Source of the DNA: JBDGYW01 sp964518955
Lineage (GTDB): Bacteria > Gemmatimonadota > Gemmatimonadetes > Gemmatimonadales > GWC2-71-9
Reading direction: 5' to 3'
DNA length: 64,000 bases
Assembly: GCA_964518955.1 (NCBI GenBank)
Contig: CAZFHS010000026.1
Coordinates: 1 to 64,000, forward strand
The translations under genes were made by a program, and so were the position numbers. Each line of letters starts with the position of its first letter. Positions within the stretch are counted from its first letter, which is position 1. Positions 17,552 through 26,050 of the stretch are shown piece by piece. The notes beneath the pieces were generated by a model. It had not been told where the DNA came from. It saw only the letters and a list, made by a program, of their open reading frames with translations, and ran no database searches.

Positions 17552-18921
17552 GGCAACCTGAAGATGATGCGGATTATGCCGGTGGTGGTTTGCGTAATCA
17601 CTTCCACCGGGTCGTTGACAGCGATAGTAGAGCCTGTAGCCCTAGTGTTCGTCTCGGTTTGGTCGCTCAACTGAGACGCATGTTCCGACTGTGTGGCCGC
17701 GATGTCCCCAAGCGTCGAGCTGATCGCCGACGCCGCAACATCTGGAGGCAACGAGGCACCCAGCAATACATCCGGTTCAACTGTGGGTGCAGCGGCCGTC
17801 ACCGTAATTTCCGCGGCAGTGGCTGTCTCGACAACAGGAGCTACTTCGTTCGCCTGAAATCCCGAGCGCGCCGCCTGGAAATTGGGGTCGGCACGAACTG
17901 CTTCGCCAAAGTGGGCGGCAGCGGCCGAATAGTCGCCCATGTCCTCGGCAAGAAGTCCGCGCGAGTACGCGAGGAATGCTGCGAGGTTGCGCGTGCCGTT
18001 CTCGAGAATCAGCTGCCTTTCGGCTTCTGAGAGCACGTACCCGAGTTGACTCGCGATTCCCACAACGACTTCCTTCTCCAAATCCATCAGATCGCGAAGT
18101 CTACCCGTCCGTGAAGTTGGGCTCGTAACCTCGCCGTCGTCCAATACCACCGACGCTTCCAGACGCGTGTCGCCGTCTTCGGGAATCGCCGCCGTACCCT
18201 GGACCATTCGCCCCGCCTGCAGGAGGCGACCCATTCGCGCCACAGTGGCCTGATCCACGTTGTCCGTCTGACCCAGCTGCATCTCGTCCAGCAACGCGCC
18301 CAGCTGGAGACGCTCCACCATGCGGAACGTTCTCAGCAGGCCCAGGTCAGAAATGAGCATCTGCGCCAACCCTCGCGACAGCGGTTGGTATTGCGAATCG
18401 CCAACAATCTGTAGCGGCAGCACCCCAATCACCTGTGGGTCCGTCGCGACTTGCGCTCGCTCGCTTTCCTGCGCCAAAGCCGCTCGTGCCTGAGCCGCTG
18501 CTCGAGCGCGAACGGCGAGCATCTCGCGCGTTCTGACGGTATTAGCACCCCGCTCGCTGGAATTTGCGGCCAGGTAGTCGCGGTAAACTTCGATCGCCTG
18601 GTCGAAATTCTCGCTTTGCTCGCGACACTGTCCGACAACCAGCGGCCCGAGAGCGTCCTTGGGTCGTCGTGACATGCCTGCTCGCGCAACGACGATTGCC
18701 GAGTCACACTGCTCCGCCGAGAAGAGCGCGGCAGCATAGCGCAACAACAAGGCGCCATCATTCGGCTTTTCTGCAAGCTGTTGTTCGAGGGCAGGGATCT
18801 CAGCAGGCGAGACTTCTGAGACGCGACCCATCCCGCATCCGACTGCGAGGCTGGCGCATAGCGCCACGAGCCCCGGCGGAATAAGCGGGCGCTTCGCTAA
18901 GAGAATAGCTGCATCACCCAT
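17548..18921 (-). CDS. TPR lipoprotein with CsgG/FlgO-like domain
   Basis: The protein has 457 residues from ATG 18921, preceded by CGGAG. A lipoprotein signal ends in the lipobox LAVGC (about residue 29). Residues 40-130 form TPR-like helices (AAALFSAEQCDSAIVVARAG, NFDQAIEVYRDYLA). Residues about 160-290 match the CsgG-type nucleotide-free alpha/beta domain (IGVLPLQIVGD, GLAQMLISDLGLLRTFRMVE, MGRLLQAGRMVQGTA). A further TPR (GDYSAAAAHFGEAVRADPNF) and a Thr/Ala/Val-rich tail follow. CsgG relatives form outer-membrane secretion pores or act as periplasmic sensors; which applies is unknown. It is co-translated with the barrel protein downstream. Confidence 0.72.
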   Translation of the reverse strand: MGDAAILLAKRPLIPPGLVALCASLAVGCGMGRVSEVSPAEIPALEQQLAEKPNDGALLLRYAAALFSAEQCDSAIVVARAGMSRRPKDALGPLVVGQCREQSENFDQAIEVYRDYLAANSSERGANTVRTREMLAVRARAAAQARAALAQESERAQVATDPQVIGVLPLQIVGDSQYQPLSRGLAQMLISDLGLLRTFRMVERLQLGALLDEMQLGQTDNVDQATVARMGRLLQAGRMVQGTAAIPEDGDTRLEASVVLDDGEVTSPTSRTGRLRDLMDLEKEVVVGIASQLGYVLSEAERQLILENGTRNLAAFLAYSRGLLAEDMGDYSAAAAHFGEAVRADPNFQAARSGFQANEVAPVVETATAAEITVTAAAPTVEPDVLLGASLPPDVAASAISSTLGDIAATQSEHASQLSDQTETNTRATGSTIAVNDPVEVITQTTTGIIRIIFRLP

Positions 18922-19085
18922 TTCGAAACTCCGGTGAGGAATAGGGGTATGCACCCCGGGTACGCGTACCCGGAATCGTGAACTTGACCCAAGAATGCGA
19001 CCACGTCAAGGCATTCAAAGGCCTTCGGCATTCGTGATTCTTGTCACGAACTGAGTCTGAATGGAGGAAGCGGTCGAGAGCCCCG

Positions 19086-19274
19086 CTATTCCGCCTGGAG
19101 GATCTCCCGCATACGTCGTGCCGAGGCTTCGATATCTCTCAACGATTCAACAGTCTGCTGGTCGAGAGAATCTTCCCCAAAGAGCAGCAACTGTGTCTCA
19201 GCCAAGATTGCGGCCAGAGGGTTTGAAAGATCGTGACGCAACTTGCGAATACGTTCGTCAGGTGTGTCCGTCAT
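19086..19274 (-). CDS. Free-standing histidine kinase DHp-like protein, 62 aa
   Basis: The entire protein is a two-helix HisKA-like unit: RIRKLRHDLSNPLAAILAET contains the H-box (phosphorylatable His in RHDLSNPLAAI, about residue 14), and a second helix LRDIEASARRMREILQ follows. There is no sensor, no HATPase domain and no frame continuation into one after the TAG. The ATG overlaps the stop of the 97-residue gene upstream by four bases, so it is a real translationally coupled gene rather than a fragment in isolation. It might be a phosphotransfer shuttle, a competitor of a full kinase, or the remnant of a decayed kinase. Confidence 0.6.
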   Translation of the reverse strand: MTDTPDERIRKLRHDLSNPLAAILAETQLLLFGEDSLDQQTVESLRDIEASARRMREILQAE

Positions 19275-19564
19275 TCCACAATCGATCGATACAGGTCACG
19301 GATGTGATGATCCCGCAGGTCACGTACCGCCTGCCAGAGATCGTTCTCGCTTTCAGCACAGAAAATCTCGGCCGTCGATGCAGCTGTCTCGGAATCACCC
19401 GTGCCAAATATGAGTCGCGCGCGCCAAGTGCCGTCTTCGGCGCGTCGAACTCTGAGCCGCAGCATGATCTCATCTCCTGCGATCGATGCTGACGGGAGTT
19501 CGTGTTCAATTGGTTCGGCAGGATCTGGAGTACCATAGCGTACCGGATTAGCCGGCATGTTCAT
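19271..19564 (-). CDS. Hypothetical protein, 97 aa, coupled to the DHp-like gene
   Basis: ATG 19564 is preceded by GGGGTGA. The protein has a short disordered N-terminus (PANPVRYGTPDPAEPIEHEL), then a probable beta-sheet segment (EIMLRLRVRRAEDGTWRARL, IFGTGDSETAASTAEIFC) and a C-terminal helix (NDLWQAVRDLRDHHIRDLY). No signal peptide or membrane segment is seen, and no family is recognised. The stop overlaps the start of the 62-residue DHp-like gene, suggesting the two proteins are made in fixed ratio and may interact. The beta plus helix content would suit a small regulatory or ligand-binding module. Confidence 0.5.
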   Translation of the reverse strand: MNMPANPVRYGTPDPAEPIEHELPSASIAGDEIMLRLRVRRAEDGTWRARLIFGTGDSETAASTAEIFCAESENDLWQAVRDLRDHHIRDLYRSIVE

Positions 19565-19746
19565 TCACCCCGGTAAGGTTGCGCAAATATAAACGGTTCT
19601 TTGACTTATGCAATGGTGAGTGGGTGCTCATTAGGTGGTATTGCCTCCCCATCCCCCCCAACACAGAAGCGGGAGCACCACACACCACCGCCCAACCCGG
19701 AGGGAGGGGAGGGAGGAACAATTCAGTCCCCTCCCTCTCCTCCACC

Positions 19747-20862
19747 TCACCCAAATGGCACCGGAATGAACGTCACCGCAAGCAACGCCATCGAAGCGAG
19801 TCCCAACAACCGGCGACTGCGTGGAAGGGGGCGGTGATATTCGAGCACCGAAGGGTGGCCTATACGTCCCCCGCTCACGATCAAGATGAAGGCGCCCCAC
19901 ACCCACCAAAACCAGAAATCGAAGCCCAAAACGATGAGCAACAGAAGCATGAACACGCCGACAAAACGTTGGAGGTCGCGGACCAACGCGTAAACGACGT
20001 GCCCACCATCGAATTGACCAAACGGCATGAGGTTCAGCGCGGTGACCAGAATCCCCACCCACCCTGCCTGCGCAACCGGGTGCAGGAGCACGGTCCCGTC
20101 ACCAACGATCAGTGTGCGCAACCACGCGGTGATGAGCGAATCACCGAGGTAGAATCTAAAGTCGCCGAACATGATCACTTGTTGAGTAGCACCCACGTCT
20201 GCGATCACATCCGACTCTCTGAGACCGAGTATGAAAGCTGCAACTGCAACGAAAAAGCCCACCCACGGCCCGGCAGAACCTACGTCCATCAACTGGCGTC
20301 GATCGATTACCGGGCTGCGCAACCGAATGAACGCCCCAAAAGTCCCAATGAAGAAGTACCAAGGGGGAGCAGGCAAGAAGTAAGGGGGAGAGGCATCGAT
20401 TCTGTACCTCCTGGCAGTCACGTAGTGGCCCAGCTCATGTGCCAATAAAATCCCCATGAGAGTTATCGCAAAACCAAGTCCGACACCCGGGCCAAGTTGC
20501 TTCACCCAATCAACCAATGCGTTCCCAGCAACGATCGGATCCCGAAACAGAGGCACATTAGGAACTGTTATCAGCCCCGCGAGAAGAGTACCGCTCATCC
20601 ACACGGTCAAAAACGAAACAGCAAAAAGAGATAAGTGCAGCCACCATCGCTCTCTTTGGGCGGGATTGGTGTTGCGAATCAAAACCAGGCGGTCTTGGTC
20701 CGCACCGTCGGCCCAGTAGTAGGCTCCGTGCCATTCGTCCAGCGCCTGCTGCAACTCGGGAGACGGCCCCACATGTTCAGGCAGCACACCGGCTTCGATG
20801 TACTCGCGCCCCGACATAGCGACAGTTCGCCACACGCTCAGAAACTCACTTAGAGAATCCAT
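19747..20862 (-). CDS. Site-2-protease-like M50 membrane metalloprotease
   Basis: The 371-residue polytopic membrane protein carries the zinc motif HELGH in a membrane helix (LLAHELGHYVTARRY, about residue 145-160) and a late NLMPFGQFDGGH segment that supplies the third metal ligand, equivalent to the NPDG motif of M50 peptidases. A soluble N-terminal portion of about 60 residues precedes the first helix, and 6-7 hydrophobic segments follow. The layout resembles the EGY/S2P group. These proteases cut transmembrane substrates such as anti-sigma factors, but no such partner is adjacent. The start at ATG 20862 has a weak ribosome site. Its promoter region is shared with the divergent rho promoter. 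Confidence 0.85.
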   Translation of the reverse strand: MDSLSEFLSVWRTVAMSGREYIEAGVLPEHVGPSPELQQALDEWHGAYYWADGADQDRLVLIRNTNPAQRERWWLHLSLFAVSFLTVWMSGTLLAGLITVPNVPLFRDPIVAGNALVDWVKQLGPGVGLGFAITLMGILLAHELGHYVTARRYRIDASPPYFLPAPPWYFFIGTFGAFIRLRSPVIDRRQLMDVGSAGPWVGFFVAVAAFILGLRESDVIADVGATQQVIMFGDFRFYLGDSLITAWLRTLIVGDGTVLLHPVAQAGWVGILVTALNLMPFGQFDGGHVVYALVRDLQRFVGVFMLLLLIVLGFDFWFWWVWGAFILIVSGGRIGHPSVLEYHRPLPRSRRLLGLASMALLAVTFIPVPFG

Positions 20863-20871
20863 TCAGGACTC

Positions 20872-20900
20872 TTGACGCCCCCCGGAAAGCTTGATATGAT
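20872..20900 (+). promoter_or_regulatory. Sigma-70-type promoter of rho
   Basis: TTGACG (20872-20877) and TATGAT (20895-20900) are separated by exactly 17 bases, one mismatch from consensus in each hexamer. Transcription would begin near 20907, leaving a leader of about 115 bases before the rho GTG. Long leaders that allow Rho autoregulation are known for rho genes of other bacteria; that this one works so is inference. Confidence 0.75.
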
Positions 20901-21020
20901 AACGTGCTTTCACATCCAGATATCCCCTAAGAGACACGTAATCCGAAATCACCCTGTGCCCGACGCGGCACCGCGCTTCACCAACGCAGGCACCTTCCAA
21001 CATCATGGAGTCCCGTTCAA

Positions 21021-22271
21021 GTGGACATCGCTGAACTAAAGAAAAAGTCGGTAACCGAACTGCACGAGATGGCTGAAGAGTTGAACATCACCAACTACTC
21101 TGGCCTCCGCAAGCAGGACCTGATCTTCAAGATCGAACAATCTCTCCTCGACACGGACACGGTGTTACGAGGTGAGGGCGTCCTCGAGATCCTTCCTGAA
21201 GGCTACGGTTTCCTTCGCAGCCAGGATTGGAATTACCTCTACGGACCAGACGACATTTACGTCAGCCCGAGTCAGATCAAACGATTCGACTTGCGCACCG
21301 GCGATACGATACTCGGCCAGGTGCGACCTCCCAAAGAGGGCGAACGTTATCTCGCGCTGTTGAAGGTCGAGAAGGTCAACTTCGAGGAACCCGACAAGGC
21401 CAAACATAGAATCGCATTCGAGAACTTGCGGCCGCGGTACCCTGAAGATCGTATCCCCCTCGAGCGCAAAGACGGCGACCTGTCGATGCGTGTGGTCGAC
21501 ATCCTCGCACCCATCGGGTGCGGCCAGCGCGGCTTGATCGTTTCTCCTCCCAAAGCGGGTAAGACGATCTTGCTGCAGAAACTCGCGAACTCGATCACAG
21601 AGAACAAACCCGACGCGACCCTCATCGTGCTGCTCATCGACGAGCGCCCTGAAGAGGTAACCGACATGGAAGAACATGTCGACGCCGAGGTGATAGCATC
21701 GACGTTCGACGAACCGGCCGACCGACATGTCCAGGTCGCCGACATGGTGTTGGAGAAAGCACGACGTCTAACCGAACATGGACGAGACGTGATCATCCTC
21801 CTGGACTCGATCACGCGTCTCGCACGAGCGCACAACGTCGTAATTCCTCACTCCGGGAAGATCCTGTCAGGCGGCGTCGACGCCAACGCTCTCCAGAAGC
21901 CGAAACGATTCTTCGGTGCTGCTCGTAACATTCAGAATGGTGGATCGCTCACCATCATCGCGACCGCTCTCATCGAGACCGGAAGTCGTATGGACGAAGT
22001 GATCTTCGAGGAGTTCAAGGGAACGGGCAACATGGAGCTGGTGCTCGATCGCCGAATATCCGATAGACGAGTTTATCCCGCCATCGATGTGCAGCGGAGT
22101 TCAACTCGTAAAGAGGAGCTGCTGCTCGGGGAGGGTGAACTCAACAAGACCTATCTGTTGCGGAACTTCCTGGCTGACATGCCCACTGTTGAAGCGATCG
22201 AGTTTTTGATCGAACGGCTCAAACGTACCAAGACGAACGACGAGTTTTACGCAACAATGCAGCATGGGTAG
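21021..22271 (+). CDS. rho: Transcription termination factor Rho
   Basis: The 416-residue hexameric RNA helicase ends transcription at unstructured C-rich RNA. The N-terminal SAP-like helix bundle (KKKSVTELHEMAEELNITNY, residues 6-25) precedes a cold-shock RNA-binding domain (GVLEILPEGYGFLRS, DIYVSPSQIKRFDLRTGD). The ATPase has Walker A SPPKAGKT (about residue 176), Walker B VIILLDSITR, the Q-loop/R-loop region and the conserved GGVDANALQKPKRFFGAARN segment. The start is GTG 21021, with GGAG upstream; an ATG at 21005 is out of frame. It is the first gene of rho-ruvX-mltG. Confidence 0.97.
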   Translation: MDIAELKKKSVTELHEMAEELNITNYSGLRKQDLIFKIEQSLLDTDTVLRGEGVLEILPEGYGFLRSQDWNYLYGPDDIYVSPSQIKRFDLRTGDTILGQVRPPKEGERYLALLKVEKVNFEEPDKAKHRIAFENLRPRYPEDRIPLERKDGDLSMRVVDILAPIGCGQRGLIVSPPKAGKTILLQKLANSITENKPDATLIVLLIDERPEEVTDMEEHVDAEVIASTFDEPADRHVQVADMVLEKARRLTEHGRDVIILLDSITRLARAHNVVIPHSGKILSGGVDANALQKPKRFFGAARNIQNGGSLTIIATALIETGSRMDEVIFEEFKGTGNMELVLDRRISDRRVYPAIDVQRSSTRKEELLLGEGELNKTYLLRNFLADMPTVEAIEFLIERLKRTKTNDEFYATMQHG

Positions 22272-22716
22272 CGATGAACCAGCGGAGATTCCACGCACCG
22301 GGCGGATCGTCGCCATAGATCCGGGAACCAAGCGCATCGGTCTCGCGATGTCGGACCCAACCCAGACAGTCGCTCAACCGCTCGCCACTCTTTCGAGGCG
22401 AGCGGGCAAGCGTTTCCCCCTGAAAGACTTGAGACCTTTCATGGACGAGCATGAACCGGTCGGCATCGTCGTCGGCCTTCCGATAGCGCCGGATGGCTCG
22501 GAGGACGCTCGGGCAGCGAATGCTCGGGACCTCGGATCGATGCTCGAAGCGAAAACGGAGTTGCCGGTTCAGTTCTGGGACGAGAGGATGACGACCGCTC
22601 GCGCTCTCTCGGCGGTGCATGAGCTTGGCGGGCAGGTGCGCGGGCGGAAAGAGGACGTCGACCGCCTGGCCGCTACGGTGCTGTTGCAGGCATTTCTGGA
22701 CAGTAGGAGACAATGA
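22264..22716 (+). CDS. ruvX: RuvX/YqgF-family pre-16S rRNA nuclease or Holliday junction resolvase
   Basis: The 150-residue RNase H-like protein has motifs AIDPGTKRIGLAMSD (about 17-31), VGIVVGLPIAPDGSE, WDERMTTARA (about 100) and KEDVDRLAATVLLQAFLD, supplying the acidic active-site residues. In E. coli this protein finishes 16S rRNA 5' processing; a recombination role has also been proposed. The ATG overlaps the end of rho by eight bases and its stop overlaps mltG by four, so the three are translationally coupled. Confidence 0.9.
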   Translation: MGSDEPAEIPRTGRIVAIDPGTKRIGLAMSDPTQTVAQPLATLSRRAGKRFPLKDLRPFMDEHEPVGIVVGLPIAPDGSEDARAANARDLGSMLEAKTELPVQFWDERMTTARALSAVHELGGQVRGRKEDVDRLAATVLLQAFLDSRRQ

Positions 22717-23693
22717 GACCGCGGAATGTCCTGGCGTTGCTTTTGGCCCTTGCTGTAGCCGCATGCGGCGGGGTGGACCAGAGTGCACCTCCGGAGCGTA
22801 TGACGGTGCCGAGGGGAGCCACACTCACAGCCGTGGCCGAATCGTTGTCGGCGCGTGGCATCATCGGTTCTCCAAAGTTCTTCAAGCTTTACGCAAAATT
22901 CACCGGCAAAGAAAGCGAAATCCAGGCGGGCGTCTATGACTTCCGACGCGGCGCATCGGGTCGCGCCATTCTCGATGTACTCATCAACGGTCGGGAAGCC
23001 ACCGATCCGTTGATCTTGCCGGAAGGCCTGATGCTGAGTGAGGTGGCCGAACAGGTTCAGCTTCAGCTCGGCACCGATCCAGATTCCTTCGCCGCCGCTG
23101 TTCGTGACTCGGCACTGCTCGCGGAGCTGGGAATCTCAGCGGAGACTCTCGAGGGTTACCTGTACCCCAGTACTTACTTCGTGCTCGCTCGGGCAACGGC
23201 ACGCGATGTAGTTGCGCAGATGGTGGCCGAGTTCCAGGCTCAATGGAACACCGACTGGGACGCTCGGCTGGCCGAACTCGGAATGACGCGACACGAAGCA
23301 GTAATTCTCGCATCGATCATCGAGGGAGAGGTGCACGACAGATCGGATAGCAGGCTCGTGTCATCCGTCTACCACAACCGGTTGAGGAGTGGTATGCGTT
23401 TACAGGCCGACCCTACAGTGATTTACTCGCTCGGTCAAAGGCGTCGGCTCTTCGAACGGGACTACTCGGTCCGTTCTCCTTACAACACCTACCGGATAAA
23501 CGGCCTGCCGCCGGGGCCGATCAGCCAACCTTCTGCGATCAGCATCGAAGCGGCGCTGTCACCTGCTGACACCGAGTTTCTCTATTTCGTGGCAGATACG
23601 AATGGCAGGCACGTGTTCACACGAACATATGAAGAGCACCTCGCGGCAATCCGCCGGATTCGAAACCCCGGACCGGAACGATCGGCGAACTAG
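22713..23693 (+). CDS. mltG: Endolytic murein transglycosylase MltG, lipoprotein form
   Basis: The 326-residue protein has the YceG/MltG architecture: a LysM-like subdomain (about residues 30-100, TVPRGATLTAVAESLSARGI) and a catalytic domain containing EGYLYPSTYF, ASIIEGE with the catalytic glutamate, VYHNRLRSGMRLQADPTVIY, and NTYRINGLPPGPISQPS. The enzyme cuts nascent glycan strands and helps set their length. E. coli MltG has a single membrane helix; here the N-terminus carries a lipobox (AVAACG, Cys18), suggesting lipid anchoring instead. The gene converges with thiE and overlaps it by four bases. Confidence 0.93.
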   Translation: MRPRNVLALLLALAVAACGGVDQSAPPERMTVPRGATLTAVAESLSARGIIGSPKFFKLYAKFTGKESEIQAGVYDFRRGASGRAILDVLINGREATDPLILPEGLMLSEVAEQVQLQLGTDPDSFAAAVRDSALLAELGISAETLEGYLYPSTYFVLARATARDVVAQMVAEFQAQWNTDWDARLAELGMTRHEAVILASIIEGEVHDRSDSRLVSSVYHNRLRSGMRLQADPTVIYSLGQRRRLFERDYSVRSPYNTYRINGLPPGPISQPSAISIEAALSPADTEFLYFVADTNGRHVFTRTYEEHLAAIRRIRNPGPERSAN

Positions 23694-24346
23694 GAAGACG
23701 AACCAGCCAAAACTTCATCGATGACAGCCCGGAGACCACGAGCTCTCCTCTCTATCTCACCTGATCCAAACACAGCGGTAATTACTGCAACACCGATTGC
23801 GCCGGCGCGGAGTAAGGCAGCGACGTTGGAGTTGTCGATGCCACCAATGGCAATGACAGGTATTCCTTCTGGAGCGAACGCTGCAAGGCGTCTGAATCCC
23901 TCAGTACCAATCGGCGCGCCGGCATCTCTCTTGGTATCGGTGTGGTAGATCGACCCCAGGCTCCAGTAGTCGACGTCTGCCGAAAGCGCTTGCTTCGCTT
24001 CGTCTTCCGTTCCAACGGATACGCCAATGCGAAAGCCGTCCGGTGCGATCGAACGCACCCGCGCCGGATCGAGGTCGTCGGCTCCCAGATGCACGCCCTC
24101 GGCACCCGCGGCAAGAGCCACGTCCGCTCGGTCGTTGACGTAGACCGGAACGGACAACGATTGCACGAGCCTCTCCGTGACGCTCACCAACTCCGACGCG
24201 GATGCCCTTTTCCAGCGAACCTGAACCGCGGTTACACCACCAGCTTCGGCGGCCAGGCAGGAATCCAGGATAGCGCTGGGGCGTACTACCGGCGGACCGA
24301 CTACTGCGAAAAGCGCGAGATCGGATAGAATCTGATCGGTGTTCAT
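23690..24346 (-). CDS. thiE: Thiamine-phosphate synthase
   Basis: The TIM-barrel enzyme has 218 residues from ATG 24346, which overlaps the upstream stop (ATGA); an in-frame start 72 bases earlier would extend into that gene. Conserved ThiE signatures are VYVNDRADVALAAGAEGVHL, the pyrophosphate-binding SLGSIYHTDTKRDAG (GPiFpTxTK-like), and AIGGIDNSNVAALLRAGAIG. It joins HMP-pyrophosphate with thiazole phosphate to make thiamine monophosphate. It lies far from the thiazole genes at 59,500-61,200, where a second TenI-like paralogue is encoded. Confidence 0.85.
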   Translation of the reverse strand: MNTDQILSDLALFAVVGPPVVRPSAILDSCLAAEAGGVTAVQVRWKRASASELVSVTERLVQSLSVPVYVNDRADVALAAGAEGVHLGADDLDPARVRSIAPDGFRIGVSVGTEDEAKQALSADVDYWSLGSIYHTDTKRDAGAPIGTEGFRRLAAFAPEGIPVIAIGGIDNSNVAALLRAGAIGVAVITAVFGSGEIERRARGLRAVIDEVLAGSSS

Positions 24347-24987
24347 CCGTCGGGAGAAGTGTGATCTATGGACCGCACGGAGACGTTCTGAGAAGGCACC
24401 GAAGCGCTGAGTAGCCAACCGTCTTCATCTACCTCCACGTTCATTAAGGTGCCGCCAATGTTCACCGTGCCTTCTGTACTCGAAATGAACTCGATCGCCA
24501 TGTTCAAAACCGCCGCTTGCTCGGCAATCCAAACATCGAGAGTTTGTTCACCGCCCGCGACATGATCGTAGTTGAGCAGAGCCACCGCCAGGTGTGCAAA
24601 GACGAGATTCTGCATGAACCCGCATGGTCCGTCGAGTGGCGTCACGCCAGTGCTGTCTCCCAGTTCCGTATGCGTGGACCAAACAGCGGCGGTGTCTCCG
24701 AATGTGACGTCAACTCGCTGGACTGGTACCTCGGCCTGGCCCCTGAACACCTGGAGTGCATACGATATCGGGAGTTGTGCGTCATCGTAACGCGCAACGC
24801 TTTCCATGCGTATGCCTCTGGAAGGAAAGTCCACGGTGTCCGCCAACGTGGCGCCGTCGAAACTGTACGTCTCGCGAGTGACCTCGACGGTCCCCTGATG
24901 CATGACGTATGTGCCCGTGCGGACGAGTTGCGCTTGCACGGTGACCGAAGAAAAAAGTGCAGTCAATACTATACAGAGTTCGCGCAT
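24343..24987 (-). CDS. Secreted protein of unknown function, coupled to thiE
   Basis: The protein has 214 residues from ATG 24987, with AGGTGG eight bases upstream. A Sec signal peptide (MRELCIVLTALFSSVTVQAQ) is followed by a beta-rich region (TGTYVMHQGTVEVTRETYSF, YALQVFRGQAEVPVQRVDVT), a single cysteine, and a C-terminal part with GTVNIGGTLMNVEVDEDGWL. No family is recognised; the pattern resembles periplasmic beta proteins of DUF3108 type, but only loosely. The stop overlaps the thiE start. A thiamine-related role is not implied by the sequence itself. Confidence 0.55.
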   Translation of the reverse strand: MRELCIVLTALFSSVTVQAQLVRTGTYVMHQGTVEVTRETYSFDGATLADTVDFPSRGIRMESVARYDDAQLPISYALQVFRGQAEVPVQRVDVTFGDTAAVWSTHTELGDSTGVTPLDGPCGFMQNLVFAHLAVALLNYDHVAGGEQTLDVWIAEQAAVLNMAIEFISSTEGTVNIGGTLMNVEVDEDGWLLSASVPSQNVSVRSIDHTSPDG

Positions 24988-25171
24988 ATCAGATTCCACC
25001 TCACAAAGAACGCCTCGAGCTCTTCTCGACCGAACGAGCCCTCAAAATTTTGCGTGCGGTTGACCCGGTCGATTCCCGACATAATAAAGATACCGTTCTG
25101 CGGCAGATCTTTGTTCATGACATTCGCATTCACCGTTGACAGTTTGGACATGCATCGCAAGGTTGGAGGTC

Positions 25172-26050
25172 ATGTCGCAGTCACACCCCGATCCGGTGAC
25201 ACGCGCTGCGGAAGTTCGGATAGTTCTCATATGCATCCTAGTCGCGAATATCGCGGTTGTGGTTGCCAAGTTGCTTATTGGGTGGAGGACCGGATCGCTC
25301 GCCGTTTTCGGCGATGCAATGCACTCGTCGGTCGACTCGATCAACAACGTTTTGGCGCTGGTAGTAATCTCTGTTGCCGCGCGAGGACCAGACGAAGAGC
25401 ACCCGTACGGACACCAGAAGTTCGAGACGCTCGGCGCATTGGCGATCGTCGGATTTCTCTCCATAACCGGTTTCGAGCTAGTCAAAGGAGCCATACAGAA
25501 ATTGATCGCCGGGGCACAACCGCTCGAGATCTCCGGTGTGCAGATTGCGATACTTGTTGGGACGTTGGTGGTAAACGTGGCGGTCGCTACATACGAGGCG
25601 CACAAGGGCAGACAATTGGACAGTGAGATACTGCTTGCCGACGCAACGCACACCAAAGCAGACGTTTTCGTAACGATCGGCGTACTAGTCGGTGTCCTGC
25701 TGTCGATCTCCGGCATTGGCTGGGCCGACCCGATAGTAGCGCTTGCTGTAGCAATCGTCATCATGGTGCTTGCGTGGGGAATTCTGGCGCGAACCGTTCC
25801 CGTTCTCGTCGACAAGCACCTCATTCCCGCTCAGGAACTCAGGATGGCCGCTGAGGCGGTCGAGGGAGTGCGAAGCGCATACTCGATCAGGTCGCGGGGT
25901 TCTCGGTTCCACTGCTTCGCAGAGCTCACGATCTCAGTGGACCGCGATGTCAGCATCGAGGTGGCCCACAGAACCGCCGACGCGGTAGAAACTGAACTGC
26001 GTTCCAAGTACGGCTTCTACGAGATCATGGTGCACGTAGAACCATGTTGA
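25172..26050 (+). CDS. Cation diffusion facilitator (CDF) metal transporter
   Basis: The protein has 292 residues from ATG 25172; an alternative TTG 36 bases upstream is weaker in context, although GGAGGT sits close to the ATG. Six membrane helices carry the two metal-binding motifs of the CDF transport site: GDAMHSSVDSINN in helix II and ADATHTKADVFVT in helix V (HxxxD pairs), plus HPYGHQKFE in the loop after helix II. A cytoplasmic C-terminal domain (about 205-292) ends with HCFAELTISVD and MVHVEPC. The family exports Zn(II), Fe(II), Mn(II) or Co(II) using protons. The last bases overlap the next gene. Confidence 0.9.
   Translation: MSQSHPDPVTRAAEVRIVLICILVANIAVVVAKLLIGWRTGSLAVFGDAMHSSVDSINNVLALVVISVAARGPDEEHPYGHQKFETLGALAIVGFLSITGFELVKGAIQKLIAGAQPLEISGVQIAILVGTLVVNVAVATYEAHKGRQLDSEILLADATHTKADVFVTIGVLVGVLLSISGIGWADPIVALAVAIVIMVLAWGILARTVPVLVDKHLIPAQELRMAAEAVEGVRSAYSIRSRGSRFHCFAELTISVDRDVSIEVAHRTADAVETELRSKYGFYEIMVHVEPC

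Noticed and set aside
19565..19746. C-rich gap read as G-runs on the minus strand, considered as a G-quadruplex or regulatory RNA
   Set aside because: Runs are irregular and no conserved motif is seen; treated as ordinary low-complexity intergenic sequence.
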